Source of the DNA: Deltaproteobacteria bacterium
GTDB taxonomy: Bacteria; Myxococcota_A; UBA9160; SMWR01
Assembly: GCA_019310965.1 (NCBI GenBank)
Contig: JAFDDG010000010.1
Span: 1 to 64,000 of the forward strand
Length of the DNA: 64,000 bases
Direction: 5' to 3'
The notes under the pieces were generated by a model, which saw only the letters and a program-made list of their open reading frames with translations, was not told the DNA's origin and searched no databases. This document shows positions 1 to 7,775 of the stretch, piece by piece. The position numbers and the translations under genes are program-made. Position 1 is the stretch's first letter; each line of letters begins with the position of its first letter.

Positions 1-788
1 CCCGGGCCGCCGTTGCCGCCCCCGCCCCCGCCGCCGAGCAGGCCGCGCGCGAGCCAGGGGCGTCGGGCGCGGCCCGACAGCTCCGATTCGGCGCCGAGGC
101 AGCAGACGAGCGCGCCGCGCTCCTTCGGCTCGGGGAGCCCCTGCTTCACCAGCTCGCGCCGCAGCCAGCGCGCGATCAGCAGCGCACTTCTCGGGCCAGC
201 CACCGGGCCGCTCTCGCGCTTCCGCGCGCGCTCGAGCTTGCGGTGGGTGCGCACGACGATTTCGCGCACGCGGTGCGCGAGCGGAGGCGTGAGCGGCTGC
301 TGGAAGGGCAGTGACAGGTGCGTGTCGTCGTCGATCAGTGCCAGCAGGGGCTGCTCGGCGTTCGTGCCATAGGAGGCGACGCTGCGCAGGGCCCAGTGCA
401 GGAGCCCCGTCGAGTCGTGTTCGAGATCCTCGGCGCCCAGCTTCACCACTTGCGCGAGCTGCTCCTCGTCTAGATCGATGCCGAGGCCGATCCAGCGGAG
501 GCCGCGGTTGATGCGGCCGTCCTCGACGGCCTGCAGGTAGCCCCGGTACCCACGCACGTTCGGCATGCGTGCCGGCGTCCAGAGGACGTGCGCGCATTCG
601 TGCCTCGATACGACGCGTCCCGCCGCGTCGAGGGGCACGAGCATCACCTTGTTCACCTGATCGACCATGCCGTTCGTCGGCAAGCCCCGGATCTCGTGGG
701 AGTCGATGATCTCGTAGCTGCCGGGCTCGTCACTGAGCAGCTCCGGCAGGGGCATGAAGTGCGACGGTGCGGAGTAACGGGGGTTCAT
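1..788 (-). CDS. Putative metallopeptidase of MoxR-VWA type pair (3' end missing)
   Basis: The reading frame opens with ATG at 788 and runs off the left edge, giving about 262 residues. Residues 63-67 read HECAH, a zinc-metallopeptidase HExxH motif. It is followed at about 88-93 by VEDGRI, matching the downstream Glu/Asp motif of DUF2201-type metallopeptidase domains. These domains normally precede a VWA-like domain. The visible sequence ends in a glycine-rich run that could be the interdomain linker, so a VWA domain probably lies outside the window. The gene is downstream of a MoxR-like ATPase on the same strand, the usual partner of such proteins. Function is unknown; the family is thought to act in chaperone- or protease-like assembly with the ATPase. 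The family assignment rests on the motif pair and the neighbour, not on full-length similarity. Confidence 0.6.
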   Translation of the reverse strand, partial: MNPRYSAPSHFMPLPELLSDEPGSYEIIDSHEIRGLPTNGMVDQVNKVMLVPLDAAGRVVSRHECAHVLWTPARMPNVRGYRGYLQAVEDGRINRGLRWIGLGIDLDEEQLAQVVKLGAEDLEHDSTGLLHWALRSVASYGTNAEQPLLALIDDDTHLSLPFQQPLTPPLAHRVREIVVRTHRKLERARKRESGPVAGPRSALLIARWLRRELVKQGLPEPKERGALVCCLGAESELSGRARRPWLARGLLGGGGGGGNGGP

Positions 789-837
789 GGTGGCTCCTGC
801 TTCGGGGCTCAGTCGTTGACTGGGACGGGGGAAAGGA

Positions 838-892
838 CCCACCGGCGTGATGGCGCCGGTGGGGCGAGAGCGCCCACGCGCCGTGGCGCGTG
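838..892. other. Two tandem perfect inverted repeats between MoxR ATPase and metallopeptidase genes
   Basis: Positions 875-892 form an 18-nt perfect palindrome (CACGCGCC-GT-GGCGCGTG) directly after the ATPase stop codon. Positions 838-863 form a second hairpin with a 10-bp perfect stem (CCCACCGGCG / CGCCGGTGGG) and a 6-nt loop. Read on the minus strand they follow the ATPase gene and precede the metallopeptidase start at 788. There is no T-tract, so they are not textbook Rho-independent terminators. Partial termination, mRNA processing or protection of the ATPase transcript end would all fit. Confidence 0.6.
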
Positions 893-1696
893 CTAGCGGC
901 GCTTCGGCTTCTTCTGCGGCTTGGCGTGCCGGGCCATCACGATGGCCTCGAAGACGAGGGGGCCGCGGTCCGGCCCGAAGGCCAGCTGGCAGCCGGCCTC
1001 CAGCCCGAACACCGGGATCAGCGACTGCAGGCTCAGCCAGCCGCGCGGGCTGACGCGGCGCTCGTCGTCGAGGCCGGCCGATGCGAGTGCCACCTCGCGC
1101 AGCTGCGGGTGCAGCCGTGCGATGGCGTTGGGGTGCGGCTCGGACACGCGCACGTGAACGCCGAAGCGGTCGTCGAGCGCCTCGGGGAGCTGATCCGGCG
1201 GGCGGTTGTCCGTGGCGACCACGTGAAAGCCCGGGGCGGGCCGGATCGTCTTGCCTGTGGGGAGCGTGATCTCCGCCGTCTCCAGGCTCTCGAGGATCGG
1301 AAAGAGCAGCGCCAGCACGTCGGCGTTCGCATTGCCGATTTCGTTGATGACCAGGCGCTTGCCCTCGAGCATCGCCCGCACGAAGGGACCGTTGTGCCAC
1401 ACGGCGTCTCCCCCGCGGAAGATGAAGTGGCCCCGGAGCTCGGCCGCCGAGGTCTCGTCGGTCAACGTGACGGCGTAGAAACCGTTCTCGACGCGGCCGA
1501 AGTGGAACGCGCAATAGGTCTTTCCGGTGCCTGGCGGGCCCCACAGATAGAGGATCCGCGTTGCCTCGACGTCGAGCGACAGGACGTGCTCGAGTAGCTC
1601 CCAGGTGGAAAGCTTCGCGATCAGCTCGGGCGTGCCGAGAGCGGGGTTTCGGAAGTCGAGATCGTCGAAGTGCTTCGTGTCGTCGGTGGTTTCCAT
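893..1696 (-). CDS. MoxR-like AAA+ ATPase
   Basis: A 267-residue ATPase of the MoxR/CbbQ type. Walker A is GPPGTGKT at residues 53-60. The Walker B segment reads LVINEI at 115-120, with Asn118 where Asp is normal, followed by the catalytic-type Glu119. ATP hydrolysis probably drives remodelling of a partner; MoxR proteins usually act on VWA-domain proteins, and the next gene downstream is a probable such partner. The ATG at 1696 is preferred over an upstream TTG at 1717 because GGAG lies about 8 nt upstream of it. CACCGGTG-type palindromic bits at 1707-1714 and 1729-1734 lie in the leader. Cytoplasmic location is expected. Confidence 0.85.
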   Translation of the reverse strand: METTDDTKHFDDLDFRNPALGTPELIAKLSTWELLEHVLSLDVEATRILYLWGPPGTGKTYCAFHFGRVENGFYAVTLTDETSAAELRGHFIFRGGDAVWHNGPFVRAMLEGKRLVINEIGNANADVLALLFPILESLETAEITLPTGKTIRPAPGFHVVATDNRPPDQLPEALDDRFGVHVRVSEPHPNAIARLHPQLREVALASAGLDDERRVSPRGWLSLQSLIPVFGLEAGCQLAFGPDRGPLVFEAIVMARHAKPQKKPKRR

Positions 1697-2102
1697 GTGG
1701 TGTCTCCACCGGTGCAATCGTGGTGCGGCACCGGTACGCTTTCTGGGCGTTCGCCGCGATCAGTGGGGAGCACTGGTGCGGCGAAACCCGTCGGTGATCA
1801 ATCCCATGGCCTCGACATACTCGACTGAGCCGAAACGTGCACGCCGTTACCCTCAACTGTGTCGAGCGCCGAAATTGACCCACTGCGCCGCCGACGAAGG
1901 TCACGCTGGGCGATTGCGCGATGGGCGAAGTGCGGTCGTCGGGGAACCGACGTTTTCGAAGCCGGCGCCTCATGAACGTGTCGGAGTGGGGATCGGGATC
2001 GATTCGAACGCGGCAAGGATGCAATGAGATCACGGAAATATTTCTCGAAAAAAAGTGCGGCAGACGGCCAACTCGCGAGCGAGTAGCAGCGGAGGAGAGC
2101 AG
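1697..2102. other. Divergent intergenic region between MoxR ATPase and HTH-SorC regulator
   Basis: About 400 bp separates the divergent starts at 1696 and 2103. No open frame here has convincing protein-like composition. The last 80 bp before 2103 are AT-richer than the surroundings (around 2020-2055, with an A-run at 2049-2054), which suits a promoter for the rightward gene. The segment holds the GCACCGGT repeats next to the ATPase start. No clear sigma-70 pair could be fixed by eye. Confidence 0.4.
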
Positions 2103-3524
2103 GTGGGCGCGAACGACGGCAACTGGGAGGCGACGGTCATCGAGGCACTCGCCCAGGCGGCACTCGACAATGGGCAGTTGAACTCCGACCGCAGCTCGGT
2201 GCGCGAGATGTCGCGTCAGATGATGGCGGAACGCGCGGGGGCCAAGCTGTCCGCGGCGCGTGTGGGGCAACTTCGCGCGGCGCAGCAGGCGAAATCGCCG
2301 TCGCTGACTGAGACTGTCCGTCTGGCGGCTGCGCTCACCCTCTCGCTCGAAGAGATCGTCGACCGTCGCGCGCCGCTCTATCCCCTCGAATGCAACGGGA
2401 TCGTCTGGCGGCTCTCGGGCGTGCCTCAGGGGACGCGGCCCCGTGCATGCCGCATTGCGGCGGCGCTGGCGCTGTCCGGGCGGAGCCAGGACGAGATCCG
2501 CGATGCCGTCGAGGTGGTCTACGCCGTACGCGAGCGGCGCCCGCTGCAGCTCGACGAGCCGTCCTTGCGCGACATGGTGCAGGCGGGCCTCGACATGGGG
2601 CTGGCTCGCTTCGAATCGCCGCCGGACGGCGCCGCGAACGCGTTCGAAGATCTCGATCTGGCGTCAGAGCTCGCTGGCTCGCTCGCGGACGACGCGAAGG
2701 CGCTGCCCGCAGACGGCTCCAGGCCAGCTCCGGAGGTGCACGTCGTCAGAAATATGGCGCATCCGAGCTTCGCGCTCGATCCCGTCATGCCCTTCCTCAT
2801 CGCCCGCCTGGCGCACCAGATCGTTGCACGGCACATGGTCGAGCACCCCACGGTCTACACGATCGGCCTCGCCGGTGGCATGCACTGTTCGACCTTCGTG
2901 CGCAGCGCGGGCGCCGAAAGCTCGCCTTTCCCCGACGAGTCGGGCGACAAGCAGATCAAATTCGTGCCCCTCACACTCGAGCCTTTTTTGAGCCACAAGC
3001 TTCCCATGGCCGACGCCGTGGTCGGGCAGATGGTTGCACAGGCTCGTGGGTTGCTGGGAGCGCGCAGGGTGGATGGATGCACGCTCCAGTCCTTTGGCTA
3101 CGTCATCGACGAAAAGGTTTCACGGCTCGACGACCACGGGATCACCCAGGTGCGGCAGCACTATCGGGACCTCGACGTGGCGATCTTCGGCTGCGGCGAT
3201 CTCGAGAACGACGGGTGGCTCGAGCAGGTGATGCGCGGCGTGAGAATCGACGCCGGCACCGAGCCGGCCACGGATGTGTGTCTCAACCTGTTGGCCGAGG
3301 ATGGCACGCCGATTGCGCTGCCCGACCGCCGCGAGTTCGTCGGCATCAGTCTGGCCGACATCCGCCGCCTGGTGCGGCGCCAGGATCGCTTGGCCGTGCT
3401 GCTCACTTCCGGGCGCGCGAAGGGGCGCCCCATCGTGGTGGCCTCGCGTGCGGGCTGCGCGGGTACGATCGTCTGCGACCAGGCTGCCGCCAAGGCCGCG
3501 CTCGAGGTGCTGACGCACGTCTGA
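2103..3524 (+). CDS. Regulator with Cro/C1-like HTH and SorC-like sugar-binding domain
   Basis: A 473-residue protein. Residues about 32-88 resemble a Cro/C1-type helix-turn-helix: a segment with PSLTETVRLAAAL followed by LEEIVD. From about residue 215 to the end it follows the SorC/DeoR sugar-binding fold pattern: DVAIFGCGD, then DVCLNLLAEDG, FVGISLADIRRL, and a closing AGTIVCDQAAAKAAL. SorC-family regulators normally carry a DeoR/SorC-type HTH, so this pairing is unusual. The middle part (about 90-210) was not recognised. The GTG start at 2103 is chosen because GGAGGAG lies just upstream; the frame is also open to an ATG at 2055 without such a site. It is divergent from the ATPase gene and may control it. 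The ligand is unknown, though a phosphorylated sugar is usual for the fold. Confidence 0.65.
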   Translation: MGANDGNWEATVIEALAQAALDNGQLNSDRSSVREMSRQMMAERAGAKLSAARVGQLRAAQQAKSPSLTETVRLAAALTLSLEEIVDRRAPLYPLECNGIVWRLSGVPQGTRPRACRIAAALALSGRSQDEIRDAVEVVYAVRERRPLQLDEPSLRDMVQAGLDMGLARFESPPDGAANAFEDLDLASELAGSLADDAKALPADGSRPAPEVHVVRNMAHPSFALDPVMPFLIARLAHQIVARHMVEHPTVYTIGLAGGMHCSTFVRSAGAESSPFPDESGDKQIKFVPLTLEPFLSHKLPMADAVVGQMVAQARGLLGARRVDGCTLQSFGYVIDEKVSRLDDHGITQVRQHYRDLDVAIFGCGDLENDGWLEQVMRGVRIDAGTEPATDVCLNLLAEDGTPIALPDRREFVGISLADIRRLVRRQDRLAVLLTSGRAKGRPIVVASRAGCAGTIVCDQAAAKAALEVLTHV

Positions 3525-3552
3525 AGGGGGGTCGCAGCACTGCGCCCACCGC

Positions 3553-4575
3553 CTACCGGAGCCGGGCCTGCTCCTCGAGCCGCTCGATGCGTTCGTCGGT
3601 CGAGGGATGGGTCGATAGGAAGGTCACGATCCCCTCGGCCTCGCCGCGCTCTTCGGCGAGGCGCTGGAGGAGCGCGGCGAAGTGCATCGGAGAGATCCCG
3701 CTCTCTCGCAGGTAGGCGACGGCATGGTCGTCGGCCTCGCCCTCGAACTCGCGGGAGAACTTCGACTCTGCCAACGCCGTGGGCAGGGCCGCCACGAAGC
3801 TCGAAGTAGACGAGAGGTCTCCCGTCACCAGCAGTATGGCCATCGCCAACATCGAACTCTGGATGGCGTGGCGCAGTCCGTGCCGATGCACCACGTGCCC
3901 GACCTCGTGGGCGAGCACCGCGACAATCTCTTCGTCGCGCTCGGCCAGCCCGACGAGCTCGTCGGTCATCAGGACGCTGCCCGATGGCAGTGCGAACGCG
4001 TTGGCGCCGAGGCCGCCACCCGCGCGAAATACGAGCTCGAAATCGTAACCCCGGGGGGCCGCCGCGGCGATCTCGCGAAAGTGCGCCTTGAGCTCCGCCT
4101 GGCGCTGGGCGGATAGCTCGCTCGCGTCGAGAGTGCGGTCGAGCACCTCGAGCGTGCCCGAAGCGATGTGTGCCGAGAGCTCCTGGGGGACCGCGAAGGC
4201 GGCCTCTCGCGCCAACGCCGGGACTCCCCAGAGCACGAAGGTCGCGCCGGCCGCGAGTACCAGGAAGCTGGACGCCAGCACCAGGCCGAGCCGGCTCTCC
4301 AGGCGGTGCACCCAGTTGCGCCCCGTCTGGGCGTGCGCCTCGAGGACTGCATCGACAGCGTCGTTGTCGAGTGTCTCGAATTCGCTTCCACCCGGCAGCC
4401 CGATGCGTCGAGCCGTGTTGCCGAGGCGTGCGCTGACCTCGAGATCGGAGATCGTGAGGGCGCGCTCCTGCGACTCGGCTCGCAGCCGAACGGATCCATC
4501 CGAATAGACTCGCAACCGGGCGTCTCGACTCCGCGCGGTCGTGCCGTCGTAGAGTCGCCCCTCGATTTCCTGCAA
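3553..4575 (-). CDS. Membrane-anchored M48-family zinc metalloprotease
   Basis: A 340-residue protein. It has a cytoplasmic-looking N-terminal segment of about 90 residues, one hydrophobic helix at about 96-119, and a C-terminal peptidase domain. The zinc motif HEVGH is at 223-227 and the distal Glu/Asp ligand motif EGEADDHAV begins near 278. Membership of peptidase family M48 (HtpX/Oma1/BepA-like) is clear. Such enzymes degrade misfolded membrane or periplasmic proteins. The start lies 1 nt beyond the stop of the upstream yjgN-like gene, so the two are probably one transcript. YjgN-like membrane proteins are frequently found next to M48 peptidases. Confidence 0.9.
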   Translation of the reverse strand: MQEIEGRLYDGTTARSRDARLRVYSDGSVRLRAESQERALTISDLEVSARLGNTARRIGLPGGSEFETLDNDAVDAVLEAHAQTGRNWVHRLESRLGLVLASSFLVLAAGATFVLWGVPALAREAAFAVPQELSAHIASGTLEVLDRTLDASELSAQRQAELKAHFREIAAAAPRGYDFELVFRAGGGLGANAFALPSGSVLMTDELVGLAERDEEIVAVLAHEVGHVVHRHGLRHAIQSSMLAMAILLVTGDLSSTSSFVAALPTALAESKFSREFEGEADDHAVAYLRESGISPMHFAALLQRLAEERGEAEGIVTFLSTHPSTDERIERLEEQARLR

Positions 4576-4576
4576 G

Positions 4577-5608
4577 TCAGAGTCCCACGTCGATGTCGAA
4601 GGCCTCTCCGAACTCTGCGCCGAGACTGCTCACGTCGCCACCCTGGGTCGCTGCGAACTCCTCGAGGCTGCCGGTCGAGAAGAGGCTCATGTGAGCCAGG
4701 CGGAAGCGCGCGAGTCGCACGTGGCTCCACGGAATCAGCAGGCCCAGGCTGAGGAGGATGGCGAGAGCGTTGCTCATGTAGATCCAGGCGAGACCGAGCG
4801 CCGGCACACGGGAGGACAGGCGGTGCTCGCCGAGTTTTGTTCCCTCGTAGGTGAGGTTCGTGATGCGGGCCGCGACGTAGGCGAAGGCGCCGAAGTAGCA
4901 GGGGGCCAGCGTGCCGAGTGCCAGCGCGGGCCCCGTCTCTTCACCTCCGGCGGCAACCAGCGCCGCGACGAGTGCCACGCAGGCGAGGGCAAACGTCAGG
5001 AGCATCCCAAAGACCCGGTAGAAGGCGGCGCTCGTCGAGGCGAACGCGAATCGCGTCGTTCCGAAGGCGGCGTGATCGACGATGAACTGGCGCTGGCGAA
5101 ACACGGCGTACGGGTACAACACGCCGAGGGTCAGCACGCCCGCAAGCGGAAATCCGATGTAGGCGGCGAACGCCTCTCCGTAGCGGGCTCCGAACGCGAA
5201 GCGGATGTTTCGCCAGGCCGTGTTGTGTGCCTTGAACGAGAGAGAGCGAGTGATGGCCCAGGGCACTGCGGCTGCGAGTGCGACGCCGAGAACCGGCTGC
5301 AGGAACGGCGAGACCAAGGGCGTGAGCGCGTAGAGGCCCAGGCTCCCCAGCACGATCAGGCGCCCCTTGAGGATCGCGATGGGATCCGCGAGGTAGCTGA
5401 AGGAGGCGCCCGCGAGGCGGGTGCTCGCTGCGAAGTAGCGCCCCGTTCGCACCTTCGCCCATGGCGAATAGATGCCGAGAGTGACGATTGTCAGGCAGAC
5501 GTTGACGATCCAGATACGGAAATACTCATCGGCCGTGCCCCGGAATTCGAACCCGTGTTCGTCGCGGATGCTGCCGCGTGACGCTGCCTGGGTCGTTTCC
5601 TGCGTCAT
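4577..5608 (-). CDS. YjgN/DUF898-family membrane protein
   Basis: A 343-residue integral membrane protein. The N-terminus has the DUF898 signature FEFRGTADEYFRIWIVN, followed by LGIYSPWAKVRTGRYF, and a second related block occurs near the C-terminus (LLIPWSHVRLARFRL). Several strongly hydrophobic segments point to about six to eight helices. The molecular role of this family is not established. It sits immediately upstream of the M48 protease on the same strand, with adjacent stop and start, suggesting a membrane quality-control pair. The upstream gene ends 40 bp away on the same strand, so transcription could also enter from there. Confidence 0.88.
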   Translation of the reverse strand: MTQETTQAASRGSIRDEHGFEFRGTADEYFRIWIVNVCLTIVTLGIYSPWAKVRTGRYFAASTRLAGASFSYLADPIAILKGRLIVLGSLGLYALTPLVSPFLQPVLGVALAAAVPWAITRSLSFKAHNTAWRNIRFAFGARYGEAFAAYIGFPLAGVLTLGVLYPYAVFRQRQFIVDHAAFGTTRFAFASTSAAFYRVFGMLLTFALACVALVAALVAAGGEETGPALALGTLAPCYFGAFAYVAARITNLTYEGTKLGEHRLSSRVPALGLAWIYMSNALAILLSLGLLIPWSHVRLARFRLAHMSLFSTGSLEEFAATQGGDVSSLGAEFGEAFDIDVGL

Positions 5609-5647
5609 GAACGCACTTCTCCGCCAAGCTGTTGGCGATCTGGTGGC

Positions 5648-6637
5648 CTAGCGCAGCGCCGGCAGCACTTTCTCCTCGACGAGCTTCAGGCACTGCCACG
5701 AGACATCGGGCTCGATTCCGCCCATCAAAGGGTGGAGCATGAGGCCGTCGCTAGGGCCCATGCTGCCCGCTCGCTCGATCAGCTCTTCCGGCGTGAGGAT
5801 CGGATACCGGCCGGAGGCACGTAGCTCGTCCGGATTGCTGAAGATCTTGAAGGTCGAGGTCGCCTCGCTCAACTCCGATGCCGCCAGCAACTTCCCGCAG
5901 GCGTCGTTTTCGTGCATGGCGTGGGGTGCGATCTGCTCCCAGGCAGCGTCGGGGTCCTCGGCCACCCAGATGAAACTCGACAGCGAATTGTCGGACTGGG
6001 CCGGCGGCACCGGCTTGCCGAGTTTCGCGAGCTCGTCGCGATAGACCTCGTAGAGCGCCGGCAGAGTCGGCAGAAAGGCGTCGGCGAAGTGCGCCGCGCG
6101 TCGGGCGGCGGCCTGTGAGGCGCCGCCCATGAAGATCGGCGGTCGCGGCTGCTGAACGGGCTTCGGCGTCACACATAGCGTGCGTCCCTGCCACTCGAAT
6201 GGCTCGCCGCTGAACGCCTTCTCCAAGAACGGGATGATGTCATTCATCACCTGCTTTCGATCCCAGAGTTCTTTGCCGAACGCCGTGAACTCGGGTTCGA
6301 GGTAGCCGTCGGAGAGCGCCACGATCACCCGTCCGTTCGAAATCAGGTCGAGGCTTGCGATGTCTTCGGCCAGTCGGATCGGATCGTGCAGGGGGGCCGT
6401 CAGCGCGGCGAGCATGATGCGCAGCTTCTGCGTGCGTGCGGCGATGGCTGCCCCGAGCATCATTGGCGATGCCGTGCAGCCGTCGGGCGAGCCATGGTGC
6501 TCCGACAGCATCACCGAGACGAATCCCATTCGATCCGCCCACTCGCACTGCTCGATGGCAGTGCGGAAGCGTTGGGCCGAGTCCGCCTTGCAGCAGGGTG
6601 GGCAGCGCAGGTCGTAGCGCAGGTTGAATAGTGGCAT
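5648..6637 (-). CDS. LLM-class flavin-dependent oxidoreductase
   Basis: A 329-residue luciferase-like monooxygenase (FMN or F420 dependent). Family features include the N-terminal FNLRYDLRCP region, SVMLSEHHGSPDG in the first half, and a central GRVIVALSDGYLEPEF segment. The ATG at 6637 shares one base with the stop of the upstream acyl-CoA dehydrogenase (TGATG), so translation is coupled. A longer open frame to 6877 lies inside that dehydrogenase and is not real. In this operon it may oxygenate or reduce an intermediate of the CoA-thioester pathway catalysed by the neighbouring dehydrogenases. The cofactor and substrate cannot be read from the sequence. Confidence 0.88.
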   Translation of the reverse strand: MPLFNLRYDLRCPPCCKADSAQRFRTAIEQCEWADRMGFVSVMLSEHHGSPDGCTASPMMLGAAIAARTQKLRIMLAALTAPLHDPIRLAEDIASLDLISNGRVIVALSDGYLEPEFTAFGKELWDRKQVMNDIIPFLEKAFSGEPFEWQGRTLCVTPKPVQQPRPPIFMGGASQAAARRAAHFADAFLPTLPALYEVYRDELAKLGKPVPPAQSDNSLSSFIWVAEDPDAAWEQIAPHAMHENDACGKLLAASELSEATSTFKIFSNPDELRASGRYPILTPEELIERAGSMGPSDGLMLHPLMGGIEPDVSWQCLKLVEEKVLPALR

Positions 6638-7764
6638 CAGGCGGCAGCCTCGTCCGCGATCAGGTTGCCGAGGGCCAGCAGCTGCTGCGTAGACCCGCCG
6701 AGCGTGAGCTCGAGCTGCTTCATGTAGGTGAATGTGCGGTGCAGCGGGTACTCGGTGTCGACACCGATGCCGCCGTGCAGGTGCTGCGCCGCGTGCACCA
6801 CGCGTTGCCCGGCCTCGCAGGCGAAGTGCTTCGCCACCGCCACTTGCTTGGCGGCGGGACGTCCGACGGCGATGCACCAGGTGGCCTGCAGCGTCGTGAG
6901 CCGGATGCCTTCCACGTCGATGTAGGCGTCTGCCGCGCGGTGGCCCACCGCCTGGAACATGGCGATGGGCTGATCGAATTGCTTGCGCGTCTTGGCGTAC
7001 TCCGCGGTCAGCTCGAGCGCCTCCTCGCAGGCTCCCAGCGCCAGGTTCGCGAGCGCGGCGTTGGCGCGCAGCAGGATCCAGTCGAGGATCTCGGAGCCCT
7101 GGCCCTGGGCGCCGAGCAACGCATCTGCGTCGATTGCGACATCGGCCAGATCGACGTGCGCCTCCGGCTGGCCGCTGGTGGTGTCGAGCGGCGTGAGCGA
7201 CACGCCCTCGGCCTTCGCGTCGACCAGCGCCAGCAACACCCGCCCGTCGGGCGTCGTGGCGGGCACGAGCAGGGCGTCCGCCAGCTCCGCGGCCGGCACG
7301 CAGATCTTGCTGCCGCTGAGCCGGTAGCCGTCGCCAGAGGGCGTGGCGGCGGTCGTGGGGCGCCTGGGATCGCCCTCGGGCTCATTGAGGGCCGCCGTCA
7401 GGATCGCCTCGCCAGAGCCGAGGCGCGGCAGCCAGGCTTGCTTCTGCGCGTCGCTGCCGAACTCGGCCAGGGGCAGGGCACCCAGCACGACGCTCTCGAG
7501 AAATGGCACCGGCGCGGCGGTGCGCCCGAGCTGTTCGACGATGCCGCCCACTTCGAGGAAGCCGAGCCCGGCGCCGTCGAATGCCTCTGGAATTGCCACC
7601 GCCAGCAGGCCCGCTTCGGCGAGCTTCTGCCAGAGTTCGCTGTCGAAGCGCGGCCCAGCGGCTGCCTCGATCTCGCGCAGCCGTTCCTGGCTGGTGCCGT
7701 CCCGCAGGATCTGGCTGGCCAGTTCGATGATCGATTTCTGTTCTTCGCTGTAGGAAAAGTCCAT
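6637..7764 (-). CDS. Acyl-CoA dehydrogenase, probable subunit of heteromeric enzyme (FadE28-like)
   Basis: A 375-residue flavoprotein of the acyl-CoA dehydrogenase superfamily. It starts with MDFSYSEEQKSIIEL and has the degenerate middle and C-terminal helical domains (QFDQPIAMFQAVGHRAAD, then HGGIGVDTEYPLHR). It lies 11 bp downstream of a second, dissimilar dehydrogenase gene. In actinobacterial and proteobacterial steroid or bile-acid side-chain degradation, such adjacent pairs form alpha2beta2 enzymes with only two active sites. The pair arrangement is seen directly; the steroid-like substrate is inference. The start at 7764 is the only ATG that fits the family N-terminus. Confidence 0.88.
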   Translation of the reverse strand: MDFSYSEEQKSIIELASQILRDGTSQERLREIEAAAGPRFDSELWQKLAEAGLLAVAIPEAFDGAGLGFLEVGGIVEQLGRTAAPVPFLESVVLGALPLAEFGSDAQKQAWLPRLGSGEAILTAALNEPEGDPRRPTTAATPSGDGYRLSGSKICVPAAELADALLVPATTPDGRVLLALVDAKAEGVSLTPLDTTSGQPEAHVDLADVAIDADALLGAQGQGSEILDWILLRANAALANLALGACEEALELTAEYAKTRKQFDQPIAMFQAVGHRAADAYIDVEGIRLTTLQATWCIAVGRPAAKQVAVAKHFACEAGQRVVHAAQHLHGGIGVDTEYPLHRTFTYMKQLELTLGGSTQQLLALGNLIADEAAA

Positions 7765-7775
7765 GTGTCTACTCC

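Noticed and set aside
1-40. Apparent proline-rich rightward protein at the left edge
   Set aside because: It is the antisense reading of the glycine-rich linker in the leftward metallopeptidase gene.
1855-1900. The string CGAAATTGACCCAC in the regulator intergenic region, similar to the ends of some IS21-type elements
   Set aside because: Only one short string; no transposase, no second end and no target duplication seen.
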